This document shows positions 26,341 through 39,010 of a stretch of 64,000 nucleotides of DNA, in pieces (position 1 is the first letter of the stretch; every line of letters starts with the position of its first letter). Source of the DNA: Martinezella lusitana (GTDB taxonomy: Bacteria; Pseudomonadota; Alphaproteobacteria; Rhizobiales; Rhizobiaceae); the NCBI RefSeq assembly GCF_014207095.1, contig NZ_JACHBG010000002.1, forward strand, positions 681,740 to 745,739, in the 5' to 3' direction. The notes below the pieces were generated by a model. It had not been told where the DNA came from. It made no database searches and worked only from the letters and a program-made list of their open reading frames with translations. The translations under genes were made by a program, and so were the position numbers.

Positions 26341-26817
26341 TCAGCCCCAGGTGACGGAGAGGATTTCGTATGCCTTGGCGCCGCCTGGCGCATTGACCTC
26401 GATGGAATCGCCGACTTCCTTGCCGATCAGGGCGCGGGCGATCGGCGAGGAGATGGAGATGCGGCCGGCCTTCACGTCGGCTTCCTGATCACCGACGATC
26501 TGGTAGATCTTCTCTTCCTCGGTATCCTCGTCGACGAGCTTTACCTTGGCGCCGAACTTGATCTTCGAGCCGGACATTTTGGTGAGGTCGATGACTTCCG
26601 CGCGCGCCGTCAGGTCTTCGAGCTCGCTGACGCGACCTTCGTTATGGCTCTGGGCTTCCTTGGCAGCGTGGTACTCGGCATTTTCGGAGAGATCGCCATG
26701 GGCGCGTGCTTCCGCAATTGCCTCGATGATTCGCGGGCGCTCTTCCTGCTGACGCCAGCGCAGTTCTTCCTGCAGCTTGACGAACCCGCTCTGCGTCATC
26801 GGTACCTTTTCAACCAT
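26341..26817 (-). CDS. greA: Transcription elongation factor GreA
   Basis: A 158-residue RNA-polymerase cleavage factor rescuing backtracked complexes. The N-terminal coiled-coil starts [18 protein letters not shown]; its tip carries the acidic [18 protein letters not shown] motif needed for cleavage stimulation. The C-terminal FKBP-like domain ends [20 protein letters not shown]. The frame extends to 27027, but ATG 26817 matches the family N-terminus. A terminator-like hairpin lies 43-79 bases upstream. Confidence 0.96.
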   Translation of the reverse strand: MVEKVPMTQSGFVKLQEELRWRQQEERPRIIEAIAEARAHGDLSENAEYHAAKEAQSHNEGRVSELEDLTARAEVIDLTKMSGSKIKFGAKVKLVDEDTEEEKIYQIVGDQEADVKAGRISISSPIARALIGKEVGDSIEVNAPGGAKAYEILSVTWG

Positions 26818-26859
26818 TTTCCTTAATCCTTCAGTCCCTGCGCTGCTCTTTCGCACACA

Positions 26860-26896
26860 CAAAAGAAAACAGGTTCCGAAGCGGTACTTCGGAACC
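26860..26896 (-). terminator. Rho-independent terminator between carB and greA
   Basis: A 10-bp perfect stem GGTTCCGAAG/CTTCGGAACC with a 5-base loop, followed on the minus strand by TGTTTTCTTTTG. It is 222 bases after carB and just upstream of greA, so it ends carB transcription or acts as an attenuator inside the greA leader. Confidence 0.75.
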
Positions 26897-27063
26897 AGTA
26901 GAGCCATCATTTTGTCATCTATAGCAGATTGCGACAGCCGATTTCCAGAAGATTCGATGCTTGAAGGAATGCCGCTCCCCGCTCGCACACATTGCAGATC
27001 AATCCCCTGCAATCGCCGAGGCGGCAAGCATCAAAAATTGTCGCATGGATCCTATGATGCCGC

Positions 27064-27100
27064 GGCGGATGTAAGCCGGCTATTGCCGTTCACATCCGCC
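27064..27100 (-). repeat. Dyad just downstream of carB
   Basis: GGCGGATGT/ACATCCGCC, 9-bp perfect arms around a 19-base centre, begins 18 bases after the carB stop. No T-run follows, so an mRNA 3'-end stabilising hairpin is more likely than a true terminator. Confidence 0.45.
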
Positions 27101-27117
27101 ACGACAATTCTTGCGTG

Positions 27118-30603
<3,486 letters not shown>

Positions 30604-30776
30604 GGGCTCACATCCATTTTTTGTTGCGCAAAAAGCCGGCCAGGGTGGGAGGTCACCGGTCGGGGCGCATGGGCAATATTTTCAGGCTAGAAGCGGCTTA
30701 TAGGCAAATGTATTTGCAAACGGAACCCCATAAATGGCGGAATCGACATGAATTCTGCCGAGATCATCACGCCATC

Positions 30777-30802
30777 GCAAAATGAGGAGCCGTACAGGCT
30801 CC
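30777..30802 (-). terminator. Probable terminator of ygiB-ygiC pair
   Basis: GGAGCC/GGCTCC stem with a 5-base loop followed on the minus strand by TCATTTTG, 32 bases after the ygiC-like stop. The stem is strong, the T-run short. Confidence 0.6.
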
Positions 30803-30833
30803 GCGACGCCTGCATCAGGCTCCCCCTGATCGG

Positions 30834-32003
30834 CTAACTCTCTATATAATGAGGGACGAAGCGCGAGGTATCCCGCGTGATCGGGGTGTCGTCTTCGCGA
30901 ATGCCGATACCGGCAGGCTGCCCGGCCACGACCCAGGAGCCGATCACGGTCCAATCGTTGCCGAAGCGGGGAAGCAAGTGCATTGCCTGCCTTATATATC
31001 CCTCTTCGCCATAGGGGCCTTCAGCCTGATATATGCCGCTGCCGGCTTCGTGGTTGACGAGCGTCACATTCGCGCCCTCGCGGGACAACAAGGGCTTGCG
31101 AACGTAGCGATCGCCGAGGCCGCCGATACGCGGATCGTCTTCGAAGTAGGCTGGCAGCAGATTTTCGTGGCCGGGGAACATGTCCCAAAGCACCGGCAGC
31201 AATCCCTTGTTCGATAAGGTCAGCTTCCACAGAGGCTCGATGACGCGGGTCGGGGTGAGCGGCAGATGGCGGCCAAAAGGCTCGCGAACCATATCTTCGA
31301 GCGGATAGAGCTTGAACAGGCGGTCGATTCGTTCGTCCTCAAGATCGATGAGCCAATGCGTATCATCAATGCCGATATCGGGCATGGCGATGAGTTTTGC
31401 CTCGCACCCGGCTTGTACGGCGCAATCGGCGAGGTAGTTCAGGGTTACGAGGTCCTCTTCCGATTCCAGCATGCCGGCGAAATGCATGCGACCCGAAGGC
31501 GCGGCAAGAACACGGATCGCATTGATCAGGCGCTCATGCAGCGAGTTGAACTGGTCTGCCGAAGATGGAAGTTCGCCGCGTTGCTTCATGTCTTCCAACC
31601 ACTGCCATTGGAAAACCGCGCTTTCAAACAGGCTGGTCGGGGTATCGGCATTGAATTCGAGAAGCTTTGCCGGACCGCTTCCGTCATAGGAGAGGTCGAA
31701 ACGACCGTAGAGATCATGTTCCCGATTGCGCCAGGATCGCAATATCGCATCGTGATAGGCTGGCGGAATGGCCATGCGACGCATCAGTTCGCCATTGCAA
31801 GCGATCCTTTCGGCTGCCGCGTAGCACATTTCCAGCAGCCTGGCTGAGGGCTCCTCGAGCTTCGTCTCGATTTCTTCGAGGGAGAAGGCATAGGCATGCC
31901 GTTCATCCCAATAACGTTGGCCGTACATGGAATGGATGGTGAAGCCACAAGCCTCCGCCTGAGCTTTCCAATCCGGCCGTTCGTTCACGACAATACGTTT
32001 CAT
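30834..32003 (-). CDS. Glutathionylspermidine synthase-like ATP-grasp protein (YgiC family)
   Basis: A 389-residue ATP-grasp ligase related to the synthetase half of glutathionylspermidine synthase. Visible blocks: GRFDLSYDGSGPAKLLEFNADTP-like nucleotide and peptide-binding region, ILWD-type VLWDMFPGHENLLPAYF, VRKPLLSREGANVTL with the ATP-binding Lys, and the closing WVVAGQPAGIGIRED. The E. coli YgiC and YjfC proteins are homologues whose substrates are not settled. The frame opens far upstream, but ATG 32003 begins the MKRIVVNERPDW family N-terminus, 11 bases after the DUF1190 gene. Confidence 0.87.
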   Translation of the reverse strand: MKRIVVNERPDWKAQAEACGFTIHSMYGQRYWDERHAYAFSLEEIETKLEEPSARLLEMCYAAAERIACNGELMRRMAIPPAYHDAILRSWRNREHDLYGRFDLSYDGSGPAKLLEFNADTPTSLFESAVFQWQWLEDMKQRGELPSSADQFNSLHERLINAIRVLAAPSGRMHFAGMLESEEDLVTLNYLADCAVQAGCEAKLIAMPDIGIDDTHWLIDLEDERIDRLFKLYPLEDMVREPFGRHLPLTPTRVIEPLWKLTLSNKGLLPVLWDMFPGHENLLPAYFEDDPRIGGLGDRYVRKPLLSREGANVTLVNHEAGSGIYQAEGPYGEEGYIRQAMHLLPRFGNDWTVIGSWVVAGQPAGIGIREDDTPITRDTSRFVPHYIES

Positions 32004-32014
32004 GCTCTCACACG

Positions 32015-32599
32015 TTAGCCCGAAAGATGGAAGCCGCGAAAACCCCAGCCGCCACGTTCTACTGTGCCGCTCGAACGCCCGGCACGGTCGGAGGATCTTC
32101 CCCAAACGCTGCCACCGCCACCGCCACCGGAAGATGAAGATGCTTGCCTGTTGTCGTCCTTTCTTTCCACATTGGCCGCTTTCCCAAGCACCATGCCGTT
32201 CGCAAGGCTCCGCCCGGTTGCCGTGCGAAAGTCGCTGCTGCCGCGCGGTTGGTAAAGCGCCTTGGTGTCGAAGGATCTGGCGGCACTGCCGACAAGATAG
32301 CCGGCCAGGATGGGAATGAAATGTCCCACGCCGGAACGATGCAGGCCGGTCGTGGGCTGGCAATTGTAAATGCCATAATCCTTTTCGCAGTTTGCAGCCG
32401 TTTCGTAGGCCGGCGCGCTTTGCAAGCGCTCCGTCTCGGCAGCGGCAAAGTCGGATCGGCATTCGTCAGCAGAAAAGACTTCGCCCGCGATACATGCATT
32501 GACGTCCTTGTATATCTGAACCGTGTCTTCCTTCTCGCCACAGCCCGTCAATGCCGCTGTTCCCATGAGCAGCAGAGACACACTCATCGATCGCTTCAT
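32015..32599 (-). CDS. DUF1190 (YgiB family) lipoprotein
   Basis: A 194-residue exported protein. MKRSMSVSLLLMGTAALTGC is a lipoprotein signal with the lipobox LTGC (Cys20). DUF1190 blocks follow: KDVNACIAGEVFSADECRSDF, with paired cysteines, YGIYNCQPT and the FIPILAGYLVGS segment. The tail is Gly/Ser-rich (SSSSGGGGGG). In E. coli ygiB and ygiC form the same adjacent pair, suggesting joint function at the envelope. ATG 32599 begins the signal peptide; the longer frame upstream is not protein-like. Confidence 0.88.
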   Translation of the reverse strand: MKRSMSVSLLLMGTAALTGCGEKEDTVQIYKDVNACIAGEVFSADECRSDFAAAETERLQSAPAYETAANCEKDYGIYNCQPTTGLHRSGVGHFIPILAGYLVGSAARSFDTKALYQPRGSSDFRTATGRSLANGMVLGKAANVERKDDNRQASSSSGGGGGGSVWGRSSDRAGRSSGTVERGGWGFRGFHLSG

Positions 32600-32963
32600 A
32601 AAACCCCCTGCGCAATGCGCGTTCACGCGCCCGGATATTCCTGAGGACCGCCGGCATAGGTCGATCAACCGCAAGCCGCGCAAAAGCGGCGCCACGGTTG
32701 TCCGCATATGTAAGGGTGCAACGTAAAGAATATGGGCTCGAAATCAGAGTTAAGTGTAGATCGGGCGCATTTAAAGAACGTAAGCGTGCGTTCGGCGGAA
32801 ATATTTTTAGACCAATGGTTGTGATCGTAAAGAATCTCTTTCCGATTCTTCCAAGTTGCCGTGACACGGTGCGGCTGAAATTGAGCGAACCCTCGCTCTC
32901 CTGAGGCCTGAATTATCGGGAGCAGCCCGTGGATCGGGGCGCTATTGCCAAGCCTTCGGTCTG
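32600..32963 (-). other. Intergenic region between ygiB-like and LytTR genes
   Basis: There are 364 bases between two minus-strand genes. It must hold the promoter of the ygiB-ygiC pair. An AT-rich stretch at 32720-32850 is the likeliest promoter zone. No RNA, strong hairpin or small gene could be supported. Confidence 0.4.
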
Positions 32964-33809
32964 CTAGCCAAAACGGCGACGGACGGCTTCGGCGTAGGGA
33001 CGGCTCACGGGCATTTCCACGCCGTCGTGCGTTATGACGAGAAGCTTGCCGTTGTCGCGTTTCAACCCTGCGACATGGCCCGTGGCTATCCAGTGGGATC
33101 GGTGAAGGCGCAGGCCTTCGGTGTCGCCGATTTCCATCAGGGCGTCGCCGAAGCGGAGCAGAATGAGCTCGCGGCCGCGGGTGGTGACGACTTCAGTATA
33201 ATGGTCCCGCACAGCGAGCCTTATGAGCTGTCCCCGATTTTCCGGCTTCAGCCGCGACAGGATCGGCGCTTGCGCGGGAGTCGTCTTCATCTCGGATGTC
33301 GCTAGAGGGGCAGGCACGGGCATTTCGTGATGCGGTGCTTCGGCCGCTATCGCGATCTCCCGGTGCATCGTCATATAGGTCAGAAAGCAGAAGAGCAGGC
33401 AAAGGGGTATCGACGTCAGCGACTGACGCAGACCGGCCGCGACAGTTGGGACGTCGCCGAAGAATGCCAAGTCGACGAGGGAGATGCCGAAGCCGATCGG
33501 CAGCGCGGAGATGACTGCCCCGGTCATCATCCGTGCGAGCATGTTCGACATCCATTTGCGCAGGAGGACTTCGGCGGCGATGGAGAGGACGATGGCGATC
33601 GACCAGGCCATGGCATGAAGGACGAGCCAATAGCCGAAGCGCGCGCCGGGCATCAGCCGAGCGAAAGTCCCGTAGGGGCCAGTTACAGCGAAGATCAGGA
33701 CGACCGTTATGAAGGTTCCCCAGAGCCGCGGCGAGCGCCAGACGGCCCGCAATTCGCGAAGCGTGGATTGCAGAAAGGTGTGATCCACGAATTTTTCCCG
33801 TTTTTCCAT
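32964..33809 (-). CDS. Membrane-bound LytTR-family transcriptional regulator
   Basis: A 281-residue protein. The N-terminal half has four hydrophobic segments (about residues 30-48, 60-82, 93-113, 126-147): LWGTFITVVLIFAVTG, GYWLVLHAMAWSIAIVLSIA, MMTGAVISALPIGFGISLV and IPLCLLFCFLTYMTM. A linker of about 45 residues leads to a C-terminal LytTR DNA-binding domain (about 190-280) with IRLAVRDHYTEVVTTRG, GLRLHRSHWIATGHVAGL and PVSRPYAEAVRRRFG. Membrane-tethered LytTR regulators sense envelope or small-molecule cues; here no sensor partner is adjacent. Confidence 0.88.
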   Translation of the reverse strand: MEKREKFVDHTFLQSTLRELRAVWRSPRLWGTFITVVLIFAVTGPYGTFARLMPGARFGYWLVLHAMAWSIAIVLSIAAEVLLRKWMSNMLARMMTGAVISALPIGFGISLVDLAFFGDVPTVAAGLRQSLTSIPLCLLFCFLTYMTMHREIAIAAEAPHHEMPVPAPLATSEMKTTPAQAPILSRLKPENRGQLIRLAVRDHYTEVVTTRGRELILLRFGDALMEIGDTEGLRLHRSHWIATGHVAGLKRDNGKLLVITHDGVEMPVSRPYAEAVRRRFG

Positions 33810-33874
33810 GCAATTTCAATTGAGAGACGGACAATATCGCGGAAAGGCTCGACAAACTCAACCGGATCCCAATC

Positions 33875-34366
33875 ATGACTTTCGAGCCGCTTCTTCATGC
33901 TTCCATCGCAATCCAGATTCATGTTGCGGCAGTCGTTCCGGCCGCCTTGCTCGGCGCCTATCTTCTCCTACGGCCCAAGGGTACGCCAAGGCATCGCCTG
34001 CTCGGCAAAATCTGGCTGTGCCTCACGGTAATCACGGCGCTGTCGAGTTTCTTCATTCACCAGATCAACATGTTCTACGGTTTCAGCCCTATCCATCTGC
34101 TGTCCGCATATGTTCTCTTCGGTTGCTGGGGGGCCATCGTTAATGCCCGCAAGGGTAATATTGAGGCTCATAAGCGCATCGTCAGGGGCCTCTACTTCGG
34201 CGGGATCGTCGGCGCCGGCTTATTCACATTCATCCCCGGGCGCATCATGAATAAAGTGGCCTTCAGCGGCGATGAAATCGCACCGCTCATTGTTATCGCA
34301 GGTATCGCGATCGTGCTTCTCTGGCAATTGTCGAAAGAAATATGGCATCGCCGCCGTTTAAGCTGA
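33875..34366 (+). CDS. DUF2306 membrane protein
   Basis: A 163-residue integral membrane protein with four hydrophobic segments. Key motifs are HASIAIQIHVAAVVPAALLG, KGTPRHRLLGKIW, FIHQINMFYGFSPIHLLS and GNIEAHKRIVRGLYFGG, the His-rich loops of DUF2306 that may bind haem or metal. The gene is divergent from the LytTR regulator with a 65-base gap, so regulation by it is plausible. Function unknown. Confidence 0.82.
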   Translation: MTFEPLLHASIAIQIHVAAVVPAALLGAYLLLRPKGTPRHRLLGKIWLCLTVITALSSFFIHQINMFYGFSPIHLLSAYVLFGCWGAIVNARKGNIEAHKRIVRGLYFGGIVGAGLFTFIPGRIMNKVAFSGDEIAPLIVIAGIAIVLLWQLSKEIWHRRRLS

Positions 34367-34459
34367 TCTTCTGTCGATAGCCAACTGGCTTTGTAGCTCC
34401 TCCTGGATATATAAACGCCTCAAGGGACTTTGATTTTAGGCATCGCCAGGAGGTGCGCT

Positions 34460-35383
34460 ATGGATTGGAAGGGGCGTCGGCAGTCCGACAATATCGAGGA
34501 CGAGCGCGGCTCGTCGCCTATGGGCGGCGGCATGGGAGGCGGAGGTTTCCGCTTTCCAGGCGGCGGGATCGGCGGCGGCGGTTTGAGCTTTCGTACCATC
34601 ATCGTCCTCGTCGTCATTTTCCTCGTCCTGAAGGCCATGGGCGTCGACGTCATGGGCCTGCTGCAGCAGACCGGAGTGCTCGAAGGCGGCGGCTCCGGCT
34701 ATCAGCAAAGCACGTCCAACCGCAGTGCGGGCGGGCAGCCGGCCAACGACGAGATGAAGCAGTTTGTCGCTACCGTCCTCGCCGATACGGAGGACACCTG
34801 GACAGGCATCTTCAAGTCGATGGGGCAGACCTATACGGATCCGAAGCTGGTGCTGTTCTCCGGCGGCTTCCCTTCGGCCTGCGGACAGGCTTCCGCCGCG
34901 ACCGGGCCCTTCTACTGCCCGGGCGACCAGAAGATCTACCTTGACATGGCCTTCTTCAAGCAGATGAAGGATCAATTCGGTGCCTCGGGCGATTTCGCCC
35001 AGGCCTATGTAGTCGCGCATGAAGTAGGCCACCATGTACAGGATCAGCTCGGAATTCTGCCGAAGTTCAACCAGGCCCGCCGCAACATGAGCGAGGTGGA
35101 TGCGAACAAGATGTCGGTACGCATCGAACTGCAGGCCGATTGCTTCGCCGGCATATGGGGCAAGTTCACGCAGCAGAAGGGCATATTGCAGGCCGGCGAT
35201 CTCGAAGAGGCGCTGAATGCCGCGCAGCAGATCGGTGACGATACGCTGCAGAAGCGCAGCCAGGGCTATGTCGTCCCCGACAGCTTCAACCACGGCACCT
35301 CGGCGCAGCGCGTGAAGTGGTTCAAGAAGGGCTTCGATTCCGGCAAACTCAGCGATTGCGATACGCTGAACAACCCGGTCTGA
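34460..35383 (+). CDS. Neutral zinc metallopeptidase-like protein (YpfJ family)
   Basis: A 307-residue membrane-anchored protein. A basic start is followed by a glycine-rich segment (MGGGMGGGGF, GGGIGGGGL), one transmembrane helix (about residues 45-63, RTIIVLVVIFLVLKAMG), then a globular domain with the HExxH motif VVAHEVGHHVQ and the downstream metal ligand region ELQADCFAGIWG. A four-Cys pattern (ACGQ, YCPG, DCFA, DCDT) is visible. The family is called neutral zinc metallopeptidase by sequence; proteolysis is unproven. AGGAGG precedes the ATG at 34460. Confidence 0.92.
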   Translation: MDWKGRRQSDNIEDERGSSPMGGGMGGGGFRFPGGGIGGGGLSFRTIIVLVVIFLVLKAMGVDVMGLLQQTGVLEGGGSGYQQSTSNRSAGGQPANDEMKQFVATVLADTEDTWTGIFKSMGQTYTDPKLVLFSGGFPSACGQASAATGPFYCPGDQKIYLDMAFFKQMKDQFGASGDFAQAYVVAHEVGHHVQDQLGILPKFNQARRNMSEVDANKMSVRIELQADCFAGIWGKFTQQKGILQAGDLEEALNAAQQIGDDTLQKRSQGYVVPDSFNHGTSAQRVKWFKKGFDSGKLSDCDTLNNPV

Positions 35384-35391
35384 TCCTGCTC

Positions 35392-35420
35392 GCCCGCTCC
35401 CGGATGACCGGCGAGCGGGC
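35392..35420. terminator. Hairpin between convergent genes
   Basis: GCCCGCTC-CCGG/CCGG-GAGCGGGC with one bulged base and a 4-base loop, in the 52-base gap between the zinc peptidase and the aldo/keto reductase genes. Likely a bidirectional transcript end, though T-runs are weak. Confidence 0.6.
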
Positions 35421-35435
35421 AGCCTCATTCGCTTG

Positions 35436-36428
35436 TTACTTCTCGCTGTCGAGATGCGCCAGCTGTGCCTCCGGATATCGGCCGCCGGCGGCGGCATCCT
35501 TGGGGATCGCACGCTCGATCGCCGCCATATCCGCTTCCGACAATTTAACCGGCAATGCTCCCAGCGCTTCCGTGAGGCGGTCGCGACGGCGGGCGCCGAT
35601 GATCGGGACGATGTCCTTGCCTTGAGCAGCGACCCAGGTGATCGCGATCTGTGCGACGCTGGCGCCTTTTGCTGCGGCGATCTCTCGCAGGGCTTCCACC
35701 AGTTGCAGGTTCTTTTCTACGTTTCCGGCCTGGAAACGCGGGCTCATGCTCCGGAAGTCGCCTTTCTGGGCGCTGTCCTTCTGCCAATGGCCGCTGATGA
35801 GGCCGCGCGACAGGACACCATAGGCGGTGACGCCGATGCCGAGCTCGCGGCAGGTCGGTAGTATCTTGTCTTCGATGCCGCGCGAGATCAGCGAATATTC
35901 GATCTGTAGGTCGACGATCGGATGGACAGCGGCGGCTCGGCGAATGGTATCGGCGCCGACCTCCGAAAGGCCGATATGCCTGATGTAGCCCGCCTTGATG
36001 AGATCGGCCATCGCGCCGATCTGATCTTCGACCGGCACATTCGGGTCGAGGCGGGCAGGGCGGTAGATATCGATATGGTCGACGCCGAGACGTTGCAGGG
36101 AATAGGCGAGGAAATTCCTGATTGCCGCCGGACGTGCGTCATAGCCGAGCCATGCGCCTGCGGGATCGCGGAGAGCGCCGAACTTGACGCTGAGCAGGAA
36201 GTCGTCCCGCTTTCGCCCCTCGATGGCTTCGCCGATCAGCATTTCATTATGGCCCATGCCATAGAAATCGCCGGTATCAAGCAGGTTGATGCCGGCATCG
36301 AGCGCGGCATGGATGGTGGCGATGCTCTCGGCACGATCGGAGGGGCCATACATGCCCGACATTCCCATGCAGCCGAGGCCGAGAGCGGAGACCTGTGGTC
36401 CGGTCTTGCCCAATTGATGCTTTTCCAT
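35436..36428 (-). CDS. Aldo/keto reductase (YajO/Tas-like)
   Basis: A 330-residue NADPH-dependent reductase. It begins [20 protein letters not shown]; the active site shows [16 protein letters not shown] with Asp and Tyr, Lys in [16 protein letters not shown], the [17 protein letters not shown] block (Pro-Ala in place of the usual His region) and the cofactor site around [13 protein letters not shown]. Divergent from a LysR gene with 108 bases between; probably regulated by it. Substrate unknown. Confidence 0.92.
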   Translation of the reverse strand: MEKHQLGKTGPQVSALGLGCMGMSGMYGPSDRAESIATIHAALDAGINLLDTGDFYGMGHNEMLIGEAIEGRKRDDFLLSVKFGALRDPAGAWLGYDARPAAIRNFLAYSLQRLGVDHIDIYRPARLDPNVPVEDQIGAMADLIKAGYIRHIGLSEVGADTIRRAAAVHPIVDLQIEYSLISRGIEDKILPTCRELGIGVTAYGVLSRGLISGHWQKDSAQKGDFRSMSPRFQAGNVEKNLQLVEALREIAAAKGASVAQIAITWVAAQGKDIVPIIGARRRDRLTEALGALPVKLSEADMAAIERAIPKDAAAGGRYPEAQLAHLDSEK

Positions 36429-36536
36429 CGTCGTTCTCCTTGGCGGAAGCGCTTCAGTTTTCCCTTTAGCTTTACTCCTTTGGTCTCTGTACGATAATCC
36501 GGATGAATCGAAACAGGTTGTTTGGAATTCCGCACA

Positions 36537-37448
36537 ATGGATGACTTGCCGCTGGCCGATCTGGTTGCCTTCACCGCCGTTGCCCGCGAGCGCAGCTTTC
36601 GCAAGGCGGCACGCAAACGCGGCGTTTCCGCCTCATCGCTCAGTGAAGCCGTGCGCCGGCTGGAGGAGCGGCTGGCGGTGCGCCTGCTCAACCGCACGAC
36701 CCGAAGCGTGACACCGACAGAGGCCGGGGAGCGGCTGATGGAGCGCCTGACGCCCGCCATGAGCGAGATCGCCGTGGCGCTCGACGACATCAACAGCTTT
36801 CGCGACGGCGTTGGCGGGACCTTGCGGCTGAATGTGCCGACAGTCGCTGCCATGGTTGTCATGCCCGACATCATCAGCCGCTTCCTCACGGAATATCCGG
36901 CAATCTCCGTTGAGATCGTTGCGGAGGACAGTTTCATCGATGTGGTGGCGGCGGGCTACGATGCCGGTATCCGCTATGATGAAAGACTTGAGAAGGACAT
37001 GATCGCCGTGCCGATCGGGCCTCGGCGGCAATATTATATCACGGCGGCTGCGCCTGGTTATCTCGCCGCAAATGGCACGCCGCAGCACCCGCGCGACATA
37101 TTGGAGCATCGCTGCATTCGTCATCGCTTTCTGAGCGGATCAGTCGCGTCGTGGGAATTCGAAAGGAATGGCGAGACGATTTTCATCGCGCCATCGATGG
37201 TGGTTGCTACCAACACGATCGATATCGAACGCAGCGCCGCCATTGCTGGCCTTGGCATCATCAGGACCTTCCGAGAGTTCCTGGCGCCGCAGATCGAAAG
37301 CGGCGAACTGGTGACGATCCTTGAGGAATGGGATACGGCATTTTCCGGCCCGTTCCTCTACTATGCCAGCCGCCGGCACATGCCAGGACCACTCAGAGCC
37401 TTCGTCGATTTCCTCAATCGCGAACAACGCCGCCGCCGCGATCGATAG
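36537..37448 (+). CDS. LysR-family transcriptional regulator
   Basis: A 303-residue LysR protein. [23 protein letters not shown] and [17 protein letters not shown]. The C-terminal effector domain begins [18 protein letters not shown]. The sequence resembles the AaeR/PerR-like subgroup that often controls a divergent oxidoreductase; here the divergent gene is the aldo/keto reductase. ATG 36537 fits the family; an earlier in-frame TTG at 36522 has no ribosome site. Confidence 0.93.
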   Translation: MDDLPLADLVAFTAVARERSFRKAARKRGVSASSLSEAVRRLEERLAVRLLNRTTRSVTPTEAGERLMERLTPAMSEIAVALDDINSFRDGVGGTLRLNVPTVAAMVVMPDIISRFLTEYPAISVEIVAEDSFIDVVAAGYDAGIRYDERLEKDMIAVPIGPRRQYYITAAAPGYLAANGTPQHPRDILEHRCIRHRFLSGSVASWEFERNGETIFIAPSMVVATNTIDIERSAAIAGLGIIRTFREFLAPQIESGELVTILEEWDTAFSGPFLYYASRRHMPGPLRAFVDFLNREQRRRRDR

Positions 37449-37605
37449 ACGTTCTGGTTGAAAGATCAAAAAAACCGGGCGATAAATCAATAAGATTGAA
37501 GCGTTCACGGATTGTTTCGGCTAAAATCTTTATGTATTGGAACATCCTCGTTTTTCGTTCACGTTCTGTCTCTGTCATGGAGATGGAGCCCCTAAAGGCA
37601 ACTCC

Positions 37606-38862
37606 ATGATCGATCAGAAATTCGCACGGCGTGGGCTGTTCCTCGTCTTCCTCATCCTCTTTCTCGACGTTATCGGCATTGCGATCATCATGCCGGTCAT
37701 GCCGAAATATCTGGAAGAGCTGACCGGCGCATCCGTCAGCGCAGCCGCCACCGAGGGCGGCTGGCTGCTGCTGGCCTATGCCGCTATGCAGTTTCTATTT
37801 TCGCCGCTGATCGGCAATCTGAGCGATCGCTTCGGCCGCCGTCCGCTGCTGCTGGCTTCGGTGCTGACCTTCGCGATCGACAACTTCATCTGTGCCATCG
37901 CCGGCTCCTATTGGATGCTGTTCGTCGGCCGCATTCTCGCCGGGATCAGCGGCGCGAGCTTCTCGACCTGTTCTGCCTATATTGCCGACATCAGCAATGA
38001 CGAGAACCGGGCGAAGAATTTCGGCCTGATCGGCATGGCCTTCGGCGTCGGCTTCGTGCTCGGGCCGGTCATCGGCGGCTTTCTCGGCGAATTCGGTCCG
38101 CGCGTTCCTTTCTATGGTGCGGCGGCTCTGGCATTCCTGAACTTCGTTGGCGCCTATTTCCTCCTGCCGGAAACGCTCGACGCCAGAAATCGCCGGCCAT
38201 TCGACATTCGTCGGGCCAATCCGCTCGGCGCGCTGAAGCAGATTCGCCGTTATCAGGGTATCGGCTGGGTTTGCGTCGTCATGTTCCTGAATTGGCTGGC
38301 GCACGGTGTCTATCCGGCTGTTTGGGCCTTCGTCACCTCCTATCGCTATGGCTGGAGTGAAGGCGAGATCGGCTTTTCGCTTGGGGTTTACGGCATCGGC
38401 GCCGCAATCGTCATGGGGCTTATCTTGCCACGGTTGGTGCCTGTTCTCGGTGAATGGAAGACGGCGCTGCTCGGGCTCGCTTTCTCCTGTCTCGGTCTGC
38501 TCGGCTATGCTTTCGCCTGGCAAGGCTGGATGGTCTATGCGGTGGTGGTCCTGACCGTCATCGAAAACGTTGCGGATGCGCCGCTGCGTTCCATCGCCGC
38601 CAGCAAGGTTCCGCCGTCGGCGCAGGGCGAGCTGCAAGGAGCGCTCGGAAGCCTGACCAGCATCACCGCAATCGTCGGGCCTTTGCTGTTTCCCTATCTG
38701 TTCAGCTATTATACGGCGCCGACCGCGCCGGTGGTCTTTGCGGGCGCACCATTCGTCATGAGCGCTGTTCTCATCGTTGTCTCGCTCGTGGTCCTGCTGA
38801 CGAAGGTCCGCAAGACCGTGCCGGCGATGGTTGCAGAGGCTCAGGCCGGAGAAGCAGCCTAG
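37606..38862 (+). CDS. MFS transporter, TetA-like efflux family
   Basis: A 418-residue major-facilitator exporter with twelve membrane segments. Features: [18 protein letters not shown] opening segment, motif A loop [14 protein letters not shown], motif [14 protein letters not shown] and the loop [15 protein letters not shown] seen in TetA-like proteins. It is tetracycline-exporter-like in sequence but substrate specificity is not predictable. The frame opens 23 codons earlier; ATG 37606 is the start of the typical N-terminus. Confidence 0.92.
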   Translation: MIDQKFARRGLFLVFLILFLDVIGIAIIMPVMPKYLEELTGASVSAAATEGGWLLLAYAAMQFLFSPLIGNLSDRFGRRPLLLASVLTFAIDNFICAIAGSYWMLFVGRILAGISGASFSTCSAYIADISNDENRAKNFGLIGMAFGVGFVLGPVIGGFLGEFGPRVPFYGAAALAFLNFVGAYFLLPETLDARNRRPFDIRRANPLGALKQIRRYQGIGWVCVVMFLNWLAHGVYPAVWAFVTSYRYGWSEGEIGFSLGVYGIGAAIVMGLILPRLVPVLGEWKTALLGLAFSCLGLLGYAFAWQGWMVYAVVVLTVIENVADAPLRSIAASKVPPSAQGELQGALGSLTSITAIVGPLLFPYLFSYYTAPTAPVVFAGAPFVMSAVLIVVSLVVLLTKVRKTVPAMVAEAQAGEAA

Positions 38863-39010
38863 AATTTCATCAGTTATTTTGATGATATGATGAATTCTTT
38901 AGCATTCAGGCCTTGCTCGCTGGCTTTTTGCCCTAAGTTGCGCTAAGGCCGCTAGCTCGCGCACCCTTGGGTGGGGCGGTTCGCGCGATTCTAAAGATCG
39001 AGTTTTCGTT

